From Tolumonas sp008015085 (GTDB lineage: Bacteria; Pseudomonadota; Gammaproteobacteria; Enterobacterales; Aeromonadaceae), in assembly GCA_029265125.1 (NCBI GenBank), contig JAJUJX010000003.1:62001-126000 (forward strand): a stretch of 64,000 nt of DNA, written 5' to 3'. Positions 25,150 to 34,132 of this stretch are shown here, piece by piece. Position 1 is the first letter of the stretch, and each line of letters starts with the position of its first letter. The notes below the pieces were generated by a model. That model saw only the letters and a list, made by a program, of their open reading frames with translations, searched no databases and was not told where the DNA came from. The translations under genes were made by a program, and so were the position numbers.

Positions 25150-25276
25150 TATACCCTGCCCACTTGAAATTACAGCGGCGTTGGCTGTGTTCATTCGCCC
25201 CAATCACATAGTTTATCTATGCTCATGGGGTCTCATTCTCTTGCCGCCTCCCTGCAACTCCAAGTTGTTGGGTATA
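25150..25276. mobile_element. MITE-like palindromic repeat (about 127 bp)
   Basis: The element begins TATACCCTGCCCACTTGAAA and ends with the imperfect inverse (AACTCCAAGTTGTTGGGTATA is at 25256-25276 in part), so both ends carry TATACCC/GGGTATA. The centre is palindromic too: CCCCAATCACATAG with CTATGCTCATGGGG, flanked by GCGGCG and TTGCCGCC. The layout is that of known short nonautonomous palindromic repeats in enterobacteria and relatives. It fills the space between trmN6 and srmB. A truncated relative lies at 34027-34061. It has no coding capacity. Confidence 0.7.
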
Positions 25277-25366
25277 CTGAATTACCGGCAATACTAAAAT
25301 AGCAGCGAATTTTACTGCATACTTGCCTATAATGTGCGCCCTCATTTGTAAGTCAGGAAGTCGTTT

Positions 25367-26680
25367 ATGTCTTTTGAATCCTTAGAATTGGATCCCGTTC
25401 TGCTACAAGCCGTAGAAGAGTTGGGTTTCTCACGCCCGACCACCATTCAAACACAGGTGATCCCAGTGGCGATGGAAGGACGGGACATTATGGCTTCCGC
25501 GCCGACCGGCACCGGTAAAACTGCCGCCTTCTTGCTGCCGATAATGCAGCATATGATTGACTTCCCGCGTCGCAGACCTGGCCCAGCCCGGGCGCTGATC
25601 CTGACGCCAACCCGTGAATTGGCACTGCAGATCACCGAACAGGCCGAAGCCTTGGCTTCTTACACACATTTGAAAGTAGCCAGCATTATCGGTGGTGTCG
25701 CTGAAGAAACCCAGCTGCCCGCATTAGAAAAAACTGTCGATATCGTTATTGCTACCCCAGGCCGTCTGATGCAATACATCGAGGATGAGCGTTTTGACAG
25801 CCGTGACATTGAAGTGCTGGTACTCGACGAAGCGGATCGTATGCTCGATATGGGCTTTATCGGTGATGTTGATCGTATTGCCGCTGAAGCACGCTGGCGC
25901 AAACAGACCATGCTGTTCTCCGCTACGCTGGAAGGCGCTGGTCTGAAGAGCTTTTCTGAAGACTTACTGAAAGATCCGGCTGAATTCTTTGCTGAACCGC
26001 CGCGCAGCGAACGTAAAAAGATCCAGCAGCTGGTCTATTTTGCTGATACAGCCGAACACAAGTTCAAAATCCTGAAACATCTTCTGCAGCAAGAAGAAGT
26101 ACAGCGCAGCATCGTCTTCGTTAAAACCCGCGAACGTCTGGCTGAACTGGTCAGCCAGTTGCAAGGCTGTGGTATCGACTGCTCATGGCTGCGAGGTGAA
26201 ATGGAGCAGGAAAAACGTATCGAAGCTCTGCACCGCTTCCGTTCTGGTAAAGTCACCATTCTGGTGGCGACTGACGTTGCTGCACGTGGTATCGACCTGC
26301 CTGACGTTAGCCACGTATTCAACTATGACATGCCACGTTCAGCTGATACCTACGTCCATCGTATTGGCCGTACAGGCCGAGCCGGTAAGAAAGGTTGCGC
26401 CATCAATCTGGTTGAAGCACACGATGTTGGCATGATGGAGCGTGTAGAACGTTACACTGAAGAGAAAATGATGCGCCGCGTAGTAGATAGCCTGCGCCCG
26501 CAGCATAAGATCAGCAAAGTTGCCACGAAGAAAAAAGAGAAAAAGGACGAAGATAAAAAAGCGGATAAGAAACCAAAAGAGAAAATCCGCCATCGCGTCA
26601 CAAAGAACAAAGGCAAGCCAGACTGGGCGAAAAAACACGCAGAGAAAGCCGCTAAAGCAGCAAAAAATACTACTGAATAA
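25367..26680 (+). CDS. srmB: DEAD-box RNA helicase SrmB
   Basis: SrmB is an ATP-dependent RNA helicase that helps assemble the 50S subunit. The 437 residues show the helicase motifs in order: Q-motif (FSRPTTIQ), I (APTGTGKT), Ia (PTRELA), II (DEAD), III (SAT), then IV-VI with VATDVAARGIDLPD and HRIGRTGRAG. A very Lys-rich tail (after about residue 385) probably binds RNA. Closest in pattern to E. coli SrmB, and the divergent trmN6 neighbour confirms this over RhlE or DeaD. CAGGAAG precedes the ATG. Confidence 0.95.
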   Translation: MSFESLELDPVLLQAVEELGFSRPTTIQTQVIPVAMEGRDIMASAPTGTGKTAAFLLPIMQHMIDFPRRRPGPARALILTPTRELALQITEQAEALASYTHLKVASIIGGVAEETQLPALEKTVDIVIATPGRLMQYIEDERFDSRDIEVLVLDEADRMLDMGFIGDVDRIAAEARWRKQTMLFSATLEGAGLKSFSEDLLKDPAEFFAEPPRSERKKIQQLVYFADTAEHKFKILKHLLQQEEVQRSIVFVKTRERLAELVSQLQGCGIDCSWLRGEMEQEKRIEALHRFRSGKVTILVATDVAARGIDLPDVSHVFNYDMPRSADTYVHRIGRTGRAGKKGCAINLVEAHDVGMMERVERYTEEKMMRRVVDSLRPQHKISKVATKKKEKKDEDKKADKKPKEKIRHRVTKNKGKPDWAKKHAEKAAKAAKNTTE

Positions 26681-26689
26681 TCTGCGCCT

Positions 26690-26715
26690 GATCCGCCTGT
26701 TTCAACAGGCGGATC
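26690..26715. terminator. Hairpin between srmB and yaaA
   Basis: GATCCGCCTG (26690-26699) and CAGGCGGATC (26706-26715) form a perfect ten-pair stem with a six-base loop between two converging genes. No T-run follows on either strand, so terminator activity is likely but not certain. Confidence 0.6.
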
Positions 26716-26727
26716 GCATTCCTCACG

Positions 26728-27507
26728 TTAAACAACCCCTTCCGGGCGACGAAACACCAGCTTATTTTCCGTTGATAGTTCAGCACAAAAAGCGTAACCG
26801 CCAACATCAAAATCTAATAACTGCTCAGGCTTCGTCAGCCGACTTTTCACCAGATATCGCGCCATCAGACCACGGGCTTTTTTCGCATAAAAACTGATGA
26901 TCTTATATTTGCCGTTTTTCTCATCCTGAAAGACCGGAGTGACGATCCTTCCGGCCAGTTTTTTTACATTGACTGCTTTAAAATATTCATCCGAAGCCAG
27001 GTTCAGCAAGATGTCATCGCCTTGTTCGGCTAAAGCCTTATTCAGATGATCGGTAATAATATCGCCCCAAAAGGCATAAAGATCCTTACCGCGGGAATTG
27101 CTCAGCTTTGTTCCCATTTCCAGTCGGTATGGCTGCAACAAATCTAACGGTCGCAGCACACCATAAAGCCCGGAAAGGATCCGGATATGTTGCTGTGCTG
27201 TATCCAGATCCGCATCATCAAAATCCTGCGCTGACAGACCGGAATAAACATCACCATCGAATGCCAACAGAGCCGGACGCGCATTTTCAGGTGTCGATAC
27301 AGCTTGCCACTGGGCATAACGGGCTACGTTAAGACCTGCAAGTTTGTCACTCAGACTCATCAAAGATGCAATGTCAGCTGGTGAAAACTGCCGCAGTTGT
27401 TCAATCAGCAGCGCCGACTGATCCATCAATAGCGGCTCAGAAAAACGGGTCGTTGTGAGCGAAGATTCATAATCCAGCGATTTGGCAGGTGACAGCACAG
27501 CCAGCAT
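26728..27507 (-). CDS. yaaA: Peroxide stress protein YaaA (UPF0246)
   Basis: The 259-residue cytosolic protein matches E. coli YaaA (258) nearly throughout: LSPAKSLDYES at the start, SDKLAGLNVARY, FDGDVYSGL, LSGLYGVLRPLDLLQPYRLEMG and FYAKKARGLMARY. YaaA lowers free iron and limits DNA damage during hydrogen peroxide stress, and related structures bind DNA. The ATG at 27507 is chosen because GAGG lies five bases before it; a GTG two codons earlier sits inside that site. A terminator hairpin for the upstream pilTU unit lies directly before the ribosome binding site, so yaaA may depend on readthrough or on a promoter buried in it. Confidence 0.94.
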   Translation of the reverse strand: MLAVLSPAKSLDYESSLTTTRFSEPLLMDQSALLIEQLRQFSPADIASLMSLSDKLAGLNVARYAQWQAVSTPENARPALLAFDGDVYSGLSAQDFDDADLDTAQQHIRILSGLYGVLRPLDLLQPYRLEMGTKLSNSRGKDLYAFWGDIITDHLNKALAEQGDDILLNLASDEYFKAVNVKKLAGRIVTPVFQDEKNGKYKIISFYAKKARGLMARYLVKSRLTKPEQLLDFDVGGYAFCAELSTENKLVFRRPEGVV

Positions 27508-27523
27508 AAACACCTCAATAAAA

Positions 27524-27570
27524 AAGGATGAAGCAGTAACTTGTTATCAACATGTTACCATTTCATCCTT
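27524..27570 (-). terminator. Terminator of pilT-pilU, just before yaaA
   Basis: Read on the minus strand, AAGGATGAA and TTCATCCTT (27562-27570 and 27524-27532) pair, with a further GTAAC/GTTAC stem inside, followed by a T-run at 27521-27525. It ends only 14 bases before the yaaA start codon, leaving almost no room for a separate promoter. Confidence 0.7.
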
Positions 27571-27618
27571 GGTTTTACCGCCTATCAATGCAATAGGCTG
27601 TCATAACAGAATATCGGG

Positions 27619-28725
27619 TTACCCCACTGTCACATTGTCCAGCCGACCGGAATCAAAATTACCGCCGGTTGCCATTTTGATCATCATCCGGACTTCGTTG
27701 CTTGAATCAGCATAGGCCAGAGCCTCATCAAAACCGATGATCCCTTGCTGATAAAGCTCAAACAGTGATTGGTCAAAGGTAGCCATGCCTAATTCCCGCG
27801 AACGGGACATCGTCTCTTTCAGGCGATGCACTTCACCTTTACGCATAATATCGCTGATAAGCGGAGAATTAAGCATGATTTCAAAAGCCGCACGACGTCC
27901 CCGGCCATCAAGCGTTGGCACAAGTTGCTGAGCAATAATAGCTTTTAAGTTAAATGCCAAATCATACATGAGCAAACGATGCTTTGATGGCGGCACCAGG
28001 TGAAGAATACGTTCGATGGCCTGGTTAGCATTGTTCGCATGTAGCGTCGCCATACAAAGGTGACCTGTTTCTGCAAACGACAAGGCAAAATCCATCGTTT
28101 CTTCCGAACGAATTTCACCAATCAGGATCACATCCGGAGCCTGACGCAGTGCACTTTTCAAACCGTCATCAAATGACAATGTGTCTGTTCCGACCTCACG
28201 TTGTGTGATCAGGCAATGATCATGCTGGTGCACAAATTCAACCGGGTCTTCAATTGTCAGGATATGATCGTTAGCATGCCGGTTACGATAACCGATCATC
28301 GCCGCCTGAGTGGTTGATTTACCTGCCCCAGTCGCTCCGACGAAAAGAATCAGGCCGCGTTTTGCCATCGACAGTTCTTTAACTGACATAGGCAAATACA
28401 ACTCTTCACAAGTCGGGATCACGGTTTCAATGCGACGAATTGAACATCCGGGGAAATCCTGTTGCCAGAATGCACTGACACGAAAACGGCCTAATCCCGG
28501 ACATGTTATTGCGAAGTTCGCCTCTCTCGATTCAACATATGTCTGAAAACGTTCATCAGTCATTGTCTGGCGAACCATAGACAACGCTTCATTCTCATCC
28601 AGACATTGATCACCAAGGCGACGCATCTTACCGTTAACTTTGATGGAAGGCTGAATTCCGACAGAAATAAATAAGTCAGAACCCTTCTCCTCCACCAAAA
28701 CACCTAAAAAATGGGCTAAATCCAT
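27619..28725 (-). CDS. pilU: Type IV pilus motor ATPase PilU
   Basis: PilU is the accessory retraction ATPase working with PilT at the pilus base. The start at ATG 28725 has GAGGATAAG upstream and gives 368 residues; the frame start at 28776 overlaps pilT. It has an N-terminal PAS-like domain, Walker A GATGAGKST, an Asp box IEDPVEF, Walker B (DVILIGEIR) and a His box. The C-terminus is longer than in PilT and the AIRNLIRE motif is replaced by SPLISDIMRKGE, as usual for PilU. It lies ten bases after pilT, as one operon. Confidence 0.95.
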   Translation of the reverse strand: MDLAHFLGVLVEEKGSDLFISVGIQPSIKVNGKMRRLGDQCLDENEALSMVRQTMTDERFQTYVESREANFAITCPGLGRFRVSAFWQQDFPGCSIRRIETVIPTCEELYLPMSVKELSMAKRGLILFVGATGAGKSTTQAAMIGYRNRHANDHILTIEDPVEFVHQHDHCLITQREVGTDTLSFDDGLKSALRQAPDVILIGEIRSEETMDFALSFAETGHLCMATLHANNANQAIERILHLVPPSKHRLLMYDLAFNLKAIIAQQLVPTLDGRGRRAAFEIMLNSPLISDIMRKGEVHRLKETMSRSRELGMATFDQSLFELYQQGIIGFDEALAYADSSNEVRMMIKMATGGNFDSGRLDNVTVG

Positions 28726-28735
28726 AGTCTTATCC

Positions 28736-29773
28736 TCAGACAATAGAGTTAGGATCGACGGCCTTCGCCTTCGCATCCTGCACTGAAATCAAGCCACGGG
28801 AAACCAGGTTTTTTAAGCAATAGTCCATGGTTTGCATGCCATGAACCATTCCGGTCTGAATCACTGAGTACATCTGAGCAACCTTATCTTCACGGATCAG
28901 GTTACGGATCGCGGGAATACCAATCATGATTTCGTGAGCCGCAATACGGCCACCACCGTTCTTTTTCATCAATGTCTGAGAAATAACCGCCCGCATTGAT
29001 TCTGACAGCATTGAACGCACCATTGATTTTTCTTCACCGGGGAATACGTCAATAATACGGTCGATTGTCTTGGCTGCAGAGGTGGTGTGCAGTGTCCCGA
29101 AAACCAGGTGACCTGTTTCTGCCGCTGTTAATGCCAGACGGATAGTTTCCAGGTCACGCATTTCACCTACCAGAATAATGTCCGGATCTTCACGTAATGC
29201 CGACCGCAGTGCTGCGTTAAAACTTTTCGTATCACGGAACACTTCACGCTGGTTCACCAGACACTGCTTACTCTGATGAACAAACTCGATAGGATCTTCA
29301 ATCGTCAGAATATGGTGATTATAGTTATCATTAATATAATCAATCATGGCTGCCAGCGTAGTGGATTTACCTGAACCGGTTGGCCCCGTCACCAGCACCA
29401 GTCCACGCGGGTTTTCTGCAATATCTCTGAAAATAGCAGGAGCACCCAACTCCTCCAGCGTCAAAACCCGGCTTGGAATCGTACGGAAAGCAGCTGCAAC
29501 ACCCCGGCTCTGGTTAAATGTGTTTACACGAAAACGCGCCAGATTCGGAATTTCAAACGAAAAGTCGACTTCCAAATCTTCTTCAAACACCTTACGCTGA
29601 TGGTCGTTCATGATGTCATACACCAGACTGTGCACCTGACGATGCTCCAGCGGCGGCACATTGATACGACGAACATCACCATCAACACGAATCATTGGGG
29701 GTAACCCGGCAGAAAGATGCAGATCCGATGCATTATGTTTTACACTAAAAGCCAATAATTCGGTTATATCCAT
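28736..29773 (-). CDS. pilT: Type IV pilus retraction ATPase PilT
   Basis: This hexameric secretion ATPase depolymerises the type IV pilus for twitching and DNA uptake. The 345 residues contain Walker A GPTGSGKS (130-137), the Asp box (IEDPIEF), Walker B (DIILVGEMRD), His box (TLHTTSAAKT) and the retraction motif AIRNLIRE. GGGAGTGGG lies before the ATG. It is divergent from yggS with only 32 bases between starts, an arrangement found in many pseudomonads and vibrios. A ComEA-like protein at 60230 would fit a DNA-uptake role, but other uptake genes are not in view. Confidence 0.97.
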   Translation of the reverse strand: MDITELLAFSVKHNASDLHLSAGLPPMIRVDGDVRRINVPPLEHRQVHSLVYDIMNDHQRKVFEEDLEVDFSFEIPNLARFRVNTFNQSRGVAAAFRTIPSRVLTLEELGAPAIFRDIAENPRGLVLVTGPTGSGKSTTLAAMIDYINDNYNHHILTIEDPIEFVHQSKQCLVNQREVFRDTKSFNAALRSALREDPDIILVGEMRDLETIRLALTAAETGHLVFGTLHTTSAAKTIDRIIDVFPGEEKSMVRSMLSESMRAVISQTLMKKNGGGRIAAHEIMIGIPAIRNLIREDKVAQMYSVIQTGMVHGMQTMDYCLKNLVSRGLISVQDAKAKAVDPNSIV

Positions 29774-29805
29774 TTATTAATCCCACTCCCACAAAAACTG
29801 AAACA

Positions 29806-30507
29806 ATGAATGATATCGAATCTCGCTTACTTGCAATAAAAGAACAGATCGCATCACATGCGCGTCAAACCGGACGTCAACCTGAGCAGATTAAACTACT
29901 CGCCGTCAGCAAGACAAAACCGGCTGAGGCCATTCAGGCCGCCTATCAGGCAGGACAACGTCTGTTTGGTGAATCTTACGTGCAAGAAGCTGTCACCAAA
30001 GTTCAATACCTTAAAAACATTCCTGACTATGCAGATATTGAGTGGCACTTTATCGGCCCTCTTCAATCTAACAAAACCAGACTGGTCGCCGAAAATTTTG
30101 ACTGGATACACAGCATTGAGCGGGAAAAAATAGCGCAACGACTCAATGAACAACGTCCAGCTCACCTTCCGGCACTGAATATTTGTATTCAGGTTAATAT
30201 TAGCGGAGAACAGACCAAATCGGGTATTACTGCTGATGAAGTTTTTGGCCTGGCTGGCATAATCAGCAATTTTCCGCGATTAAAACTACGCGGATTAATG
30301 ACTATTGCAGAAAATACTGATGACCCGAATATAGTTCGTGATAATTTTCTGCAGATGCAGGAGCTCTATAACCGACTGAAAAATCAGTATCCGTCAGTAG
30401 ATACGCTTTCGATGGGAATGACAGATGATATGGCCGTCGCAATTGAATGCGGCAGTACTATGGTACGGATCGGAACCGCCATTTTCGGCAGCAGAGAATA
30501 TAAGTAG
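29806..30507 (+). CDS. yggS: Pyridoxal phosphate homeostasis protein YggS
   Basis: This 233-residue fold-type III PLP-binding protein has no enzyme activity of its own but controls vitamin B6 and amino-acid balance. The PLP Lys is K36 in LLAVSKTKPAEAI. Other marks are FGESYVQE, WHFIGPLQSNK and SMGMTDDMAVAIECGSTMVR. It opens the run yggS-proC-yggT-yggU-rdgB-hemW, mostly with gaps under ten bases. No clear Shine-Dalgarno sequence precedes the ATG. Confidence 0.96.
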   Translation: MNDIESRLLAIKEQIASHARQTGRQPEQIKLLAVSKTKPAEAIQAAYQAGQRLFGESYVQEAVTKVQYLKNIPDYADIEWHFIGPLQSNKTRLVAENFDWIHSIEREKIAQRLNEQRPAHLPALNICIQVNISGEQTKSGITADEVFGLAGIISNFPRLKLRGLMTIAENTDDPNIVRDNFLQMQELYNRLKNQYPSVDTLSMGMTDDMAVAIECGSTMVRIGTAIFGSREYK

Positions 30508-30512
30508 GAATC

Positions 30513-31337
30513 ATGGAACAGAGAAATATCGCTTTTATCGGTGCAGGTAACATGGCTCGCAGCCTGATCAGTGGCCTGCTGAATTCCGGATTTCCCGGCA
30601 GCAAAATCCACGCAACCGATATTGATGCTGAAAAAGCACAGCAACTCGGCGCTGAATTTGGTATCACCGGCAGTACTAATAATGTCGCAGCGGTTCAGGG
30701 CGCGGATGTTATCGTGCTGGCAGTGAAACCTCAGTTTATGGCGGACATGCTGAACCAGCTAACCCCGGCAATCGGTAGTTTCGCTGGTAAACTGATCATC
30801 TCGATTGCAGCAGGCATCAGCGTAGCCCGACTGCAAAATCTGCTAAACGGTCATCAGAATATTGTCCGTTGCATGCCAAATACACCATCACTGATTGGTA
30901 TCGGTATGACAGGTTTATTTGCCTCTGAATCAGTCAGTACCGCAGATCGTCAGTTCGCACAGGATATGTTGCAGGCCGTTGGTAAAACTGTCTGGGTTGA
31001 TACTGAAGCCGCAATCAATGGCGTCACCGCTGCATCTGGCAGTGGTCCGGCCTACTTTTTCCTCTTCATGCAATATATGGTCGAAGAGGCTCAGCGGATG
31101 GGATTCTCTGAAGAAACGGCCCGGCGACTGGTACAGGAAACGGCCTTAGGCGCCGCACAAATGGTCATAGCGAATCCGGACACAACACTGGCTACACTGC
31201 GAGCCCAAGTCACGTCCAAAGGCGGTACTACGGCTGCTGCAATCAATGTTTTTGAAGAAGGTAAACTGGCTAACTTAGTCAGCACGGCTATGCAAGCAGC
31301 TCAGCACCGTGCGGAAGAAATGGAAAAACTGTTTTAA
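30513..31337 (+). CDS. proC: Pyrroline-5-carboxylate reductase
   Basis: ProC reduces pyrroline-5-carboxylate to proline with NADPH, the last step of proline synthesis. The 274 residues begin with a Rossmann motif (IAFIGAGNMARSLISGLL). They continue with VKPQFMADML and RCMPNTPSLIG, and a C-terminal helical dimer domain with the signature ALGAAQMV followed by TSKGGTTAAAINVFE. AGGAATC precedes the ATG, five bases after yggS. The yggS-proC-yggT order is widely conserved. Confidence 0.97.
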   Translation: MEQRNIAFIGAGNMARSLISGLLNSGFPGSKIHATDIDAEKAQQLGAEFGITGSTNNVAAVQGADVIVLAVKPQFMADMLNQLTPAIGSFAGKLIISIAAGISVARLQNLLNGHQNIVRCMPNTPSLIGIGMTGLFASESVSTADRQFAQDMLQAVGKTVWVDTEAAINGVTAASGSGPAYFFLFMQYMVEEAQRMGFSEETARRLVQETALGAAQMVIANPDTTLATLRAQVTSKGGTTAAAINVFEEGKLANLVSTAMQAAQHRAEEMEKLF

Positions 31338-31345
31338 GGATCTTC

Positions 31346-31897
31346 ATGAATACACTGTTTTTTGTGCTGGATACCGTATTCAGCATCTATCTGATGATTG
31401 TACTACTCCGCTTCTGGCTGCAATGGGCCCGTGCTGACTTTTACAATCAATTAAGTCAGTTCTGCGTCAAACTGACGCATCCGATCCTGACACCATTGCG
31501 TCGCGTTATTCCAGGATTTCGTGGAATTGATTTTGCGTCATTACTGCTCGCCTATGCCGTTGCAGTTTTGAAGTTCGTGACTTTTATGTCGCTGGGTATC
31601 CTGAAAATCAATGTGACCGGATTATTGCTGCTCAGTTTCCTGGTCGTGCTGAAACAAGCAGGTTCATTACTATTCTGGGTCTTGATCGCACGGGCAATCC
31701 TGAGCTGGATCAGTCAGGGCCGTAGTCCTATCGAGTATGTGCTCTATCAGCTGACCGAACCCCTGCTCAGCCCAATCCGCCGGTTCTTACCTTCACTAGG
31801 CGGATTGGATTTATCTGTATTGGTACTGTTCCTGATCTTGCAGGGGATTAACTTCCTGATGCTGGATCTGGTTGGCCCATTGTGGAATCAGCTTTAA
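31346..31897 (+). CDS. yggT: YggT family membrane protein
   Basis: The 183-residue inner-membrane protein has two YggT repeats, each with two hydrophobic helices and the motif FCVKLTHPILTPLRRVIP or LTEPLLSPIRRFLPSLGG. Family members have been linked to osmotic adaptation and to division-site proteins, but the molecular role is unsettled. It starts eight bases after proC behind AAGGATC. Its stop shares one base with the yggU start (TAATG), showing translational coupling. Confidence 0.94.
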   Translation: MNTLFFVLDTVFSIYLMIVLLRFWLQWARADFYNQLSQFCVKLTHPILTPLRRVIPGFRGIDFASLLLAYAVAVLKFVTFMSLGILKINVTGLLLLSFLVVLKQAGSLLFWVLIARAILSWISQGRSPIEYVLYQLTEPLLSPIRRFLPSLGGLDLSVLVLFLILQGINFLMLDLVGPLWNQL

Positions 31898-32187
31898 TGG
31901 CTGGTTTTCGCATGGATGGTGATGAACTTTGGCTGGATATCTACATCCAGCCAAAAGCCAGTCGGGATCAAATTCAGGGCTGGCATGGTGAAGAACTCAA
32001 GATCGCTATCACAGCTCCTCCGGTCGATGGACAGGCTAACGCGCATTTGATCAAATTTCTGTCGAAGCAGTTCAAAGTGGCCAAGAGCCAGATCGTGATC
32101 CATAAAGGCGAACTCGGACGGCATAAAACCGTCCGGATCACCTCACCACAGCAGCTACCCGCTATTCTGGATCAGTCGACCGACTGA
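31897..32187 (+). CDS. yggU: DUF167/UPF0235 protein YggU
   Basis: The start ATG at 31897 overlaps the yggT stop as TAATG; this gives 96 residues, the same as E. coli YggU. The core IQPKASRDQIQGWHGEELKI and APPVDGQANAHLIKFL is the family signature. The fold is a small alpha/beta domain; function is unknown. Cytosolic by appearance. About 100 bases separate it from rdgB, so rdgB may have its own promoter. Confidence 0.94.
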   Translation: MAGFRMDGDELWLDIYIQPKASRDQIQGWHGEELKIAITAPPVDGQANAHLIKFLSKQFKVAKSQIVIHKGELGRHKTVRITSPQQLPAILDQSTD

Positions 32188-32289
32188 TCCGTTGTCTTGT
32201 TCATTACAGCGTATCTGATAGTGCTGTTTCGATAGCACAGACCTCCTTCCGACGTTATCATGTCGCCGTTTTAAATACGGAGTCTGAAT

Positions 32290-32880
32290 ATGGAAAAGGT
32301 AGTACTTGCCACCGGCAACAAAAAGAAGGTTGAAGAGTTAAACGCTTTACTGGCTGATGTAAATTATACCGTCGTGCCACAAAGCGAATTCAATGTTGAA
32401 AGCGTTCCGGAGACAGGCACTACATTTGTAGAAAATGCCATTATCAAAGCACGCCATGCCGCACGCATTACCGGCTTGCCAGCCATCGCCGATGATTCAG
32501 GTATCGAAGTGGATGCTCTGTTAGGCCGTCCTGGTGTTTATTCTGCCCGCTATGCCGGTGAAGACGCCTCCGATCAGGATAATCTGGAGAAACTGCTGGA
32601 AGAGATGACCGGTGTTCCACCGGTACTACGCAGTGCCCGTTACTGGTGTGTGCTGGTCTATATGCGTCATGCAGATGATCCTACGCCTATCATCTGTCAG
32701 GCCAGCTGGGAAGGCTCACTAACCACCGAGCCAAAAGGCGAAAATGGCTTTGGCTATGATCCGATCTTTAATGTTCCAGAGATGGGTTGCACCGCGGCAG
32801 AATTGGATCCGGCTACCAAAAACAGCCTGAGCCACCGCGGCAAGGCACTGGCCCAACTCGCCAAAGCACTGCAAGAGTAA
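32290..32880 (+). CDS. rdgB: dITP/XTP pyrophosphatase RdgB
   Basis: RdgB hydrolyses ITP, dITP and XTP to monophosphates, keeping deaminated purines out of nucleic acids. The 196 residues (E. coli 197) have the Ham1 motifs: VVLATGNKKKVEEL at the N-terminus, the metal and catalytic region AIADDSGIEVDAL, and FGYDPIF with SHRGKAL near the end. CGGAGTC lies before the ATG. hemW follows three bases after the stop. Confidence 0.96.
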   Translation: MEKVVLATGNKKKVEELNALLADVNYTVVPQSEFNVESVPETGTTFVENAIIKARHAARITGLPAIADDSGIEVDALLGRPGVYSARYAGEDASDQDNLEKLLEEMTGVPPVLRSARYWCVLVYMRHADDPTPIICQASWEGSLTTEPKGENGFGYDPIFNVPEMGCTAAELDPATKNSLSHRGKALAQLAKALQE

Positions 32881-32883
32881 GTT

Positions 32884-34029
32884 ATGCTGCAATTACCGCC
32901 ACTGAGTCTGTATATCCATATCCCATGGTGCGTACAAAAATGTCCGTATTGTGATTTCAACTCCCATGCGCTGAAACAGGAAGTTCCGGAAGCAGATTAT
33001 GTGGCGGCACTGCTCGCTGACCTCAGCCATGATCTGCACTATGTTCAGGGGCGCCAGTTACAAAGCATCTTTATCGGTGGCGGAACACCCAGCCTGTTTT
33101 CAGCAGCAGCGATCAAAACACTGCTGGACGGCGTCGCAGCACAAATTCCTTTCGCTGATGACATTGAAATTACGATGGAAGCCAACCCCGGCACGGTAGA
33201 AGCCGGCCGGTTTATTGGCTATCAGCGAGCAGGCGTTACCCGCATCAGTATTGGTGTGCAGAGCTTCCAGCCAGAAAAACTGCAACGCCTTGGCCGAATA
33301 CATGATCCAGCCCAAGCGATAGCCGCTGGTTTACAGGCGAAACAGGCCGGACTGCGCAGCTTTAACATCGATTTGATGCACGGCCTGCCGGAGCAAAGCG
33401 TCAGCGATGCCTTGTCTGATTTACAGCAGGCCATTGAGATCGCACCGCCTCACCTTTCCTGGTATCAACTAACGATAGAGCCGAATACGGCATTTGGTTC
33501 GCGCCCGCCCGTCTTACCCGAAGATGAAACCTTGTGGGATATTCAGGAGCAAGGCCACCAGCTGTTGCTGGCTGCCGGATATCGCCAGTATGAAATCTCA
33601 GCGTATGCCAAACCTGGGTTTGAATGCCGGCATAATCTGAATTACTGGCAGTTTGGTGACTATCTTGGCATCGGTTGCGGTGCACATGGCAAGATCACAA
33701 TGCCAGCAGAAGATCGGATTATCCGCACTGCCAAAGTAAAACATCCGAAAGGCTATCTCGACCCGGCACGGGCATTCCTGGATCAATGCTGGGATGTGGA
33801 AGATGAAGACCGGCCGTTTGAATATTTCATGAACCGGATGCGTTTGTTTCAGCCGATTCCGAAAGCAGAATTTACGGCCAGAACCAATCTGCCCGCCGAA
33901 TCAGTAGAAGCCATGTTTAAACGAGCTTATGAGCAGGAATTACTGGAGCAAAGCGAAACTGAGTGGAAGGTAACAGAGCTGGGGCATCGCTATCTGAATA
34001 GTTTGCTGACGATGCTGATGGAAGAATAA
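32884..34029 (+). CDS. hemW: HemW, radical SAM heme chaperone
   Basis: The 381-residue protein resembles coproporphyrinogen III dehydrogenase (HemN) but is the shorter HemW type, which carries heme to target proteins. The iron-sulfur ligands are C16, C20 and C23 (WCVQKCPYC), followed by FIGGGTPSLF, EANPGT and GVQSF; a C-terminal HemN domain is present. HemN-specific N-terminal residues are missing. It follows rdgB by three bases, as in E. coli. A remnant of the MITE-like repeat begins at its stop codon. Confidence 0.94.
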   Translation: MLQLPPLSLYIHIPWCVQKCPYCDFNSHALKQEVPEADYVAALLADLSHDLHYVQGRQLQSIFIGGGTPSLFSAAAIKTLLDGVAAQIPFADDIEITMEANPGTVEAGRFIGYQRAGVTRISIGVQSFQPEKLQRLGRIHDPAQAIAAGLQAKQAGLRSFNIDLMHGLPEQSVSDALSDLQQAIEIAPPHLSWYQLTIEPNTAFGSRPPVLPEDETLWDIQEQGHQLLLAAGYRQYEISAYAKPGFECRHNLNYWQFGDYLGIGCGAHGKITMPAEDRIIRTAKVKHPKGYLDPARAFLDQCWDVEDEDRPFEYFMNRMRLFQPIPKAEFTARTNLPAESVEAMFKRAYEQELLEQSETEWKVTELGHRYLNSLLTMLMEE

Positions 34030-34061
34030 ACCCTGCCCAATTGAAATTGCAGCGGTGTTGG
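34027..34061 (+). repeat. Truncated copy of MITE-like repeat
   Basis: The sequence from the hemW stop (CCCTGCCCAATTGAAATTGC at 34031-34050, then AGCGGTGTTGG) matches the left arm of the element at 25150-25276 with about four differences. The rest of the element is missing and a terminator follows directly, so this looks like a decayed half copy. Confidence 0.6.
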
Positions 34062-34074
34062 TGCTGAAACAATA

Positions 34075-34107
34075 ACGGCCTGTCTCTTTCGATAACAGGC
34101 CGTTTTT
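34075..34107. terminator. Terminator between hemW and trmB
   Basis: ACGGCCTGT (34075-34083) pairs perfectly with ACAGGCCGT (34095-34103), followed by a short T-run. It lies between converging genes; the T-run favours the plus strand. Confidence 0.85.
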
Positions 34108-34132
34108 CTATCGATGTTGTATCTCTTTGCTA

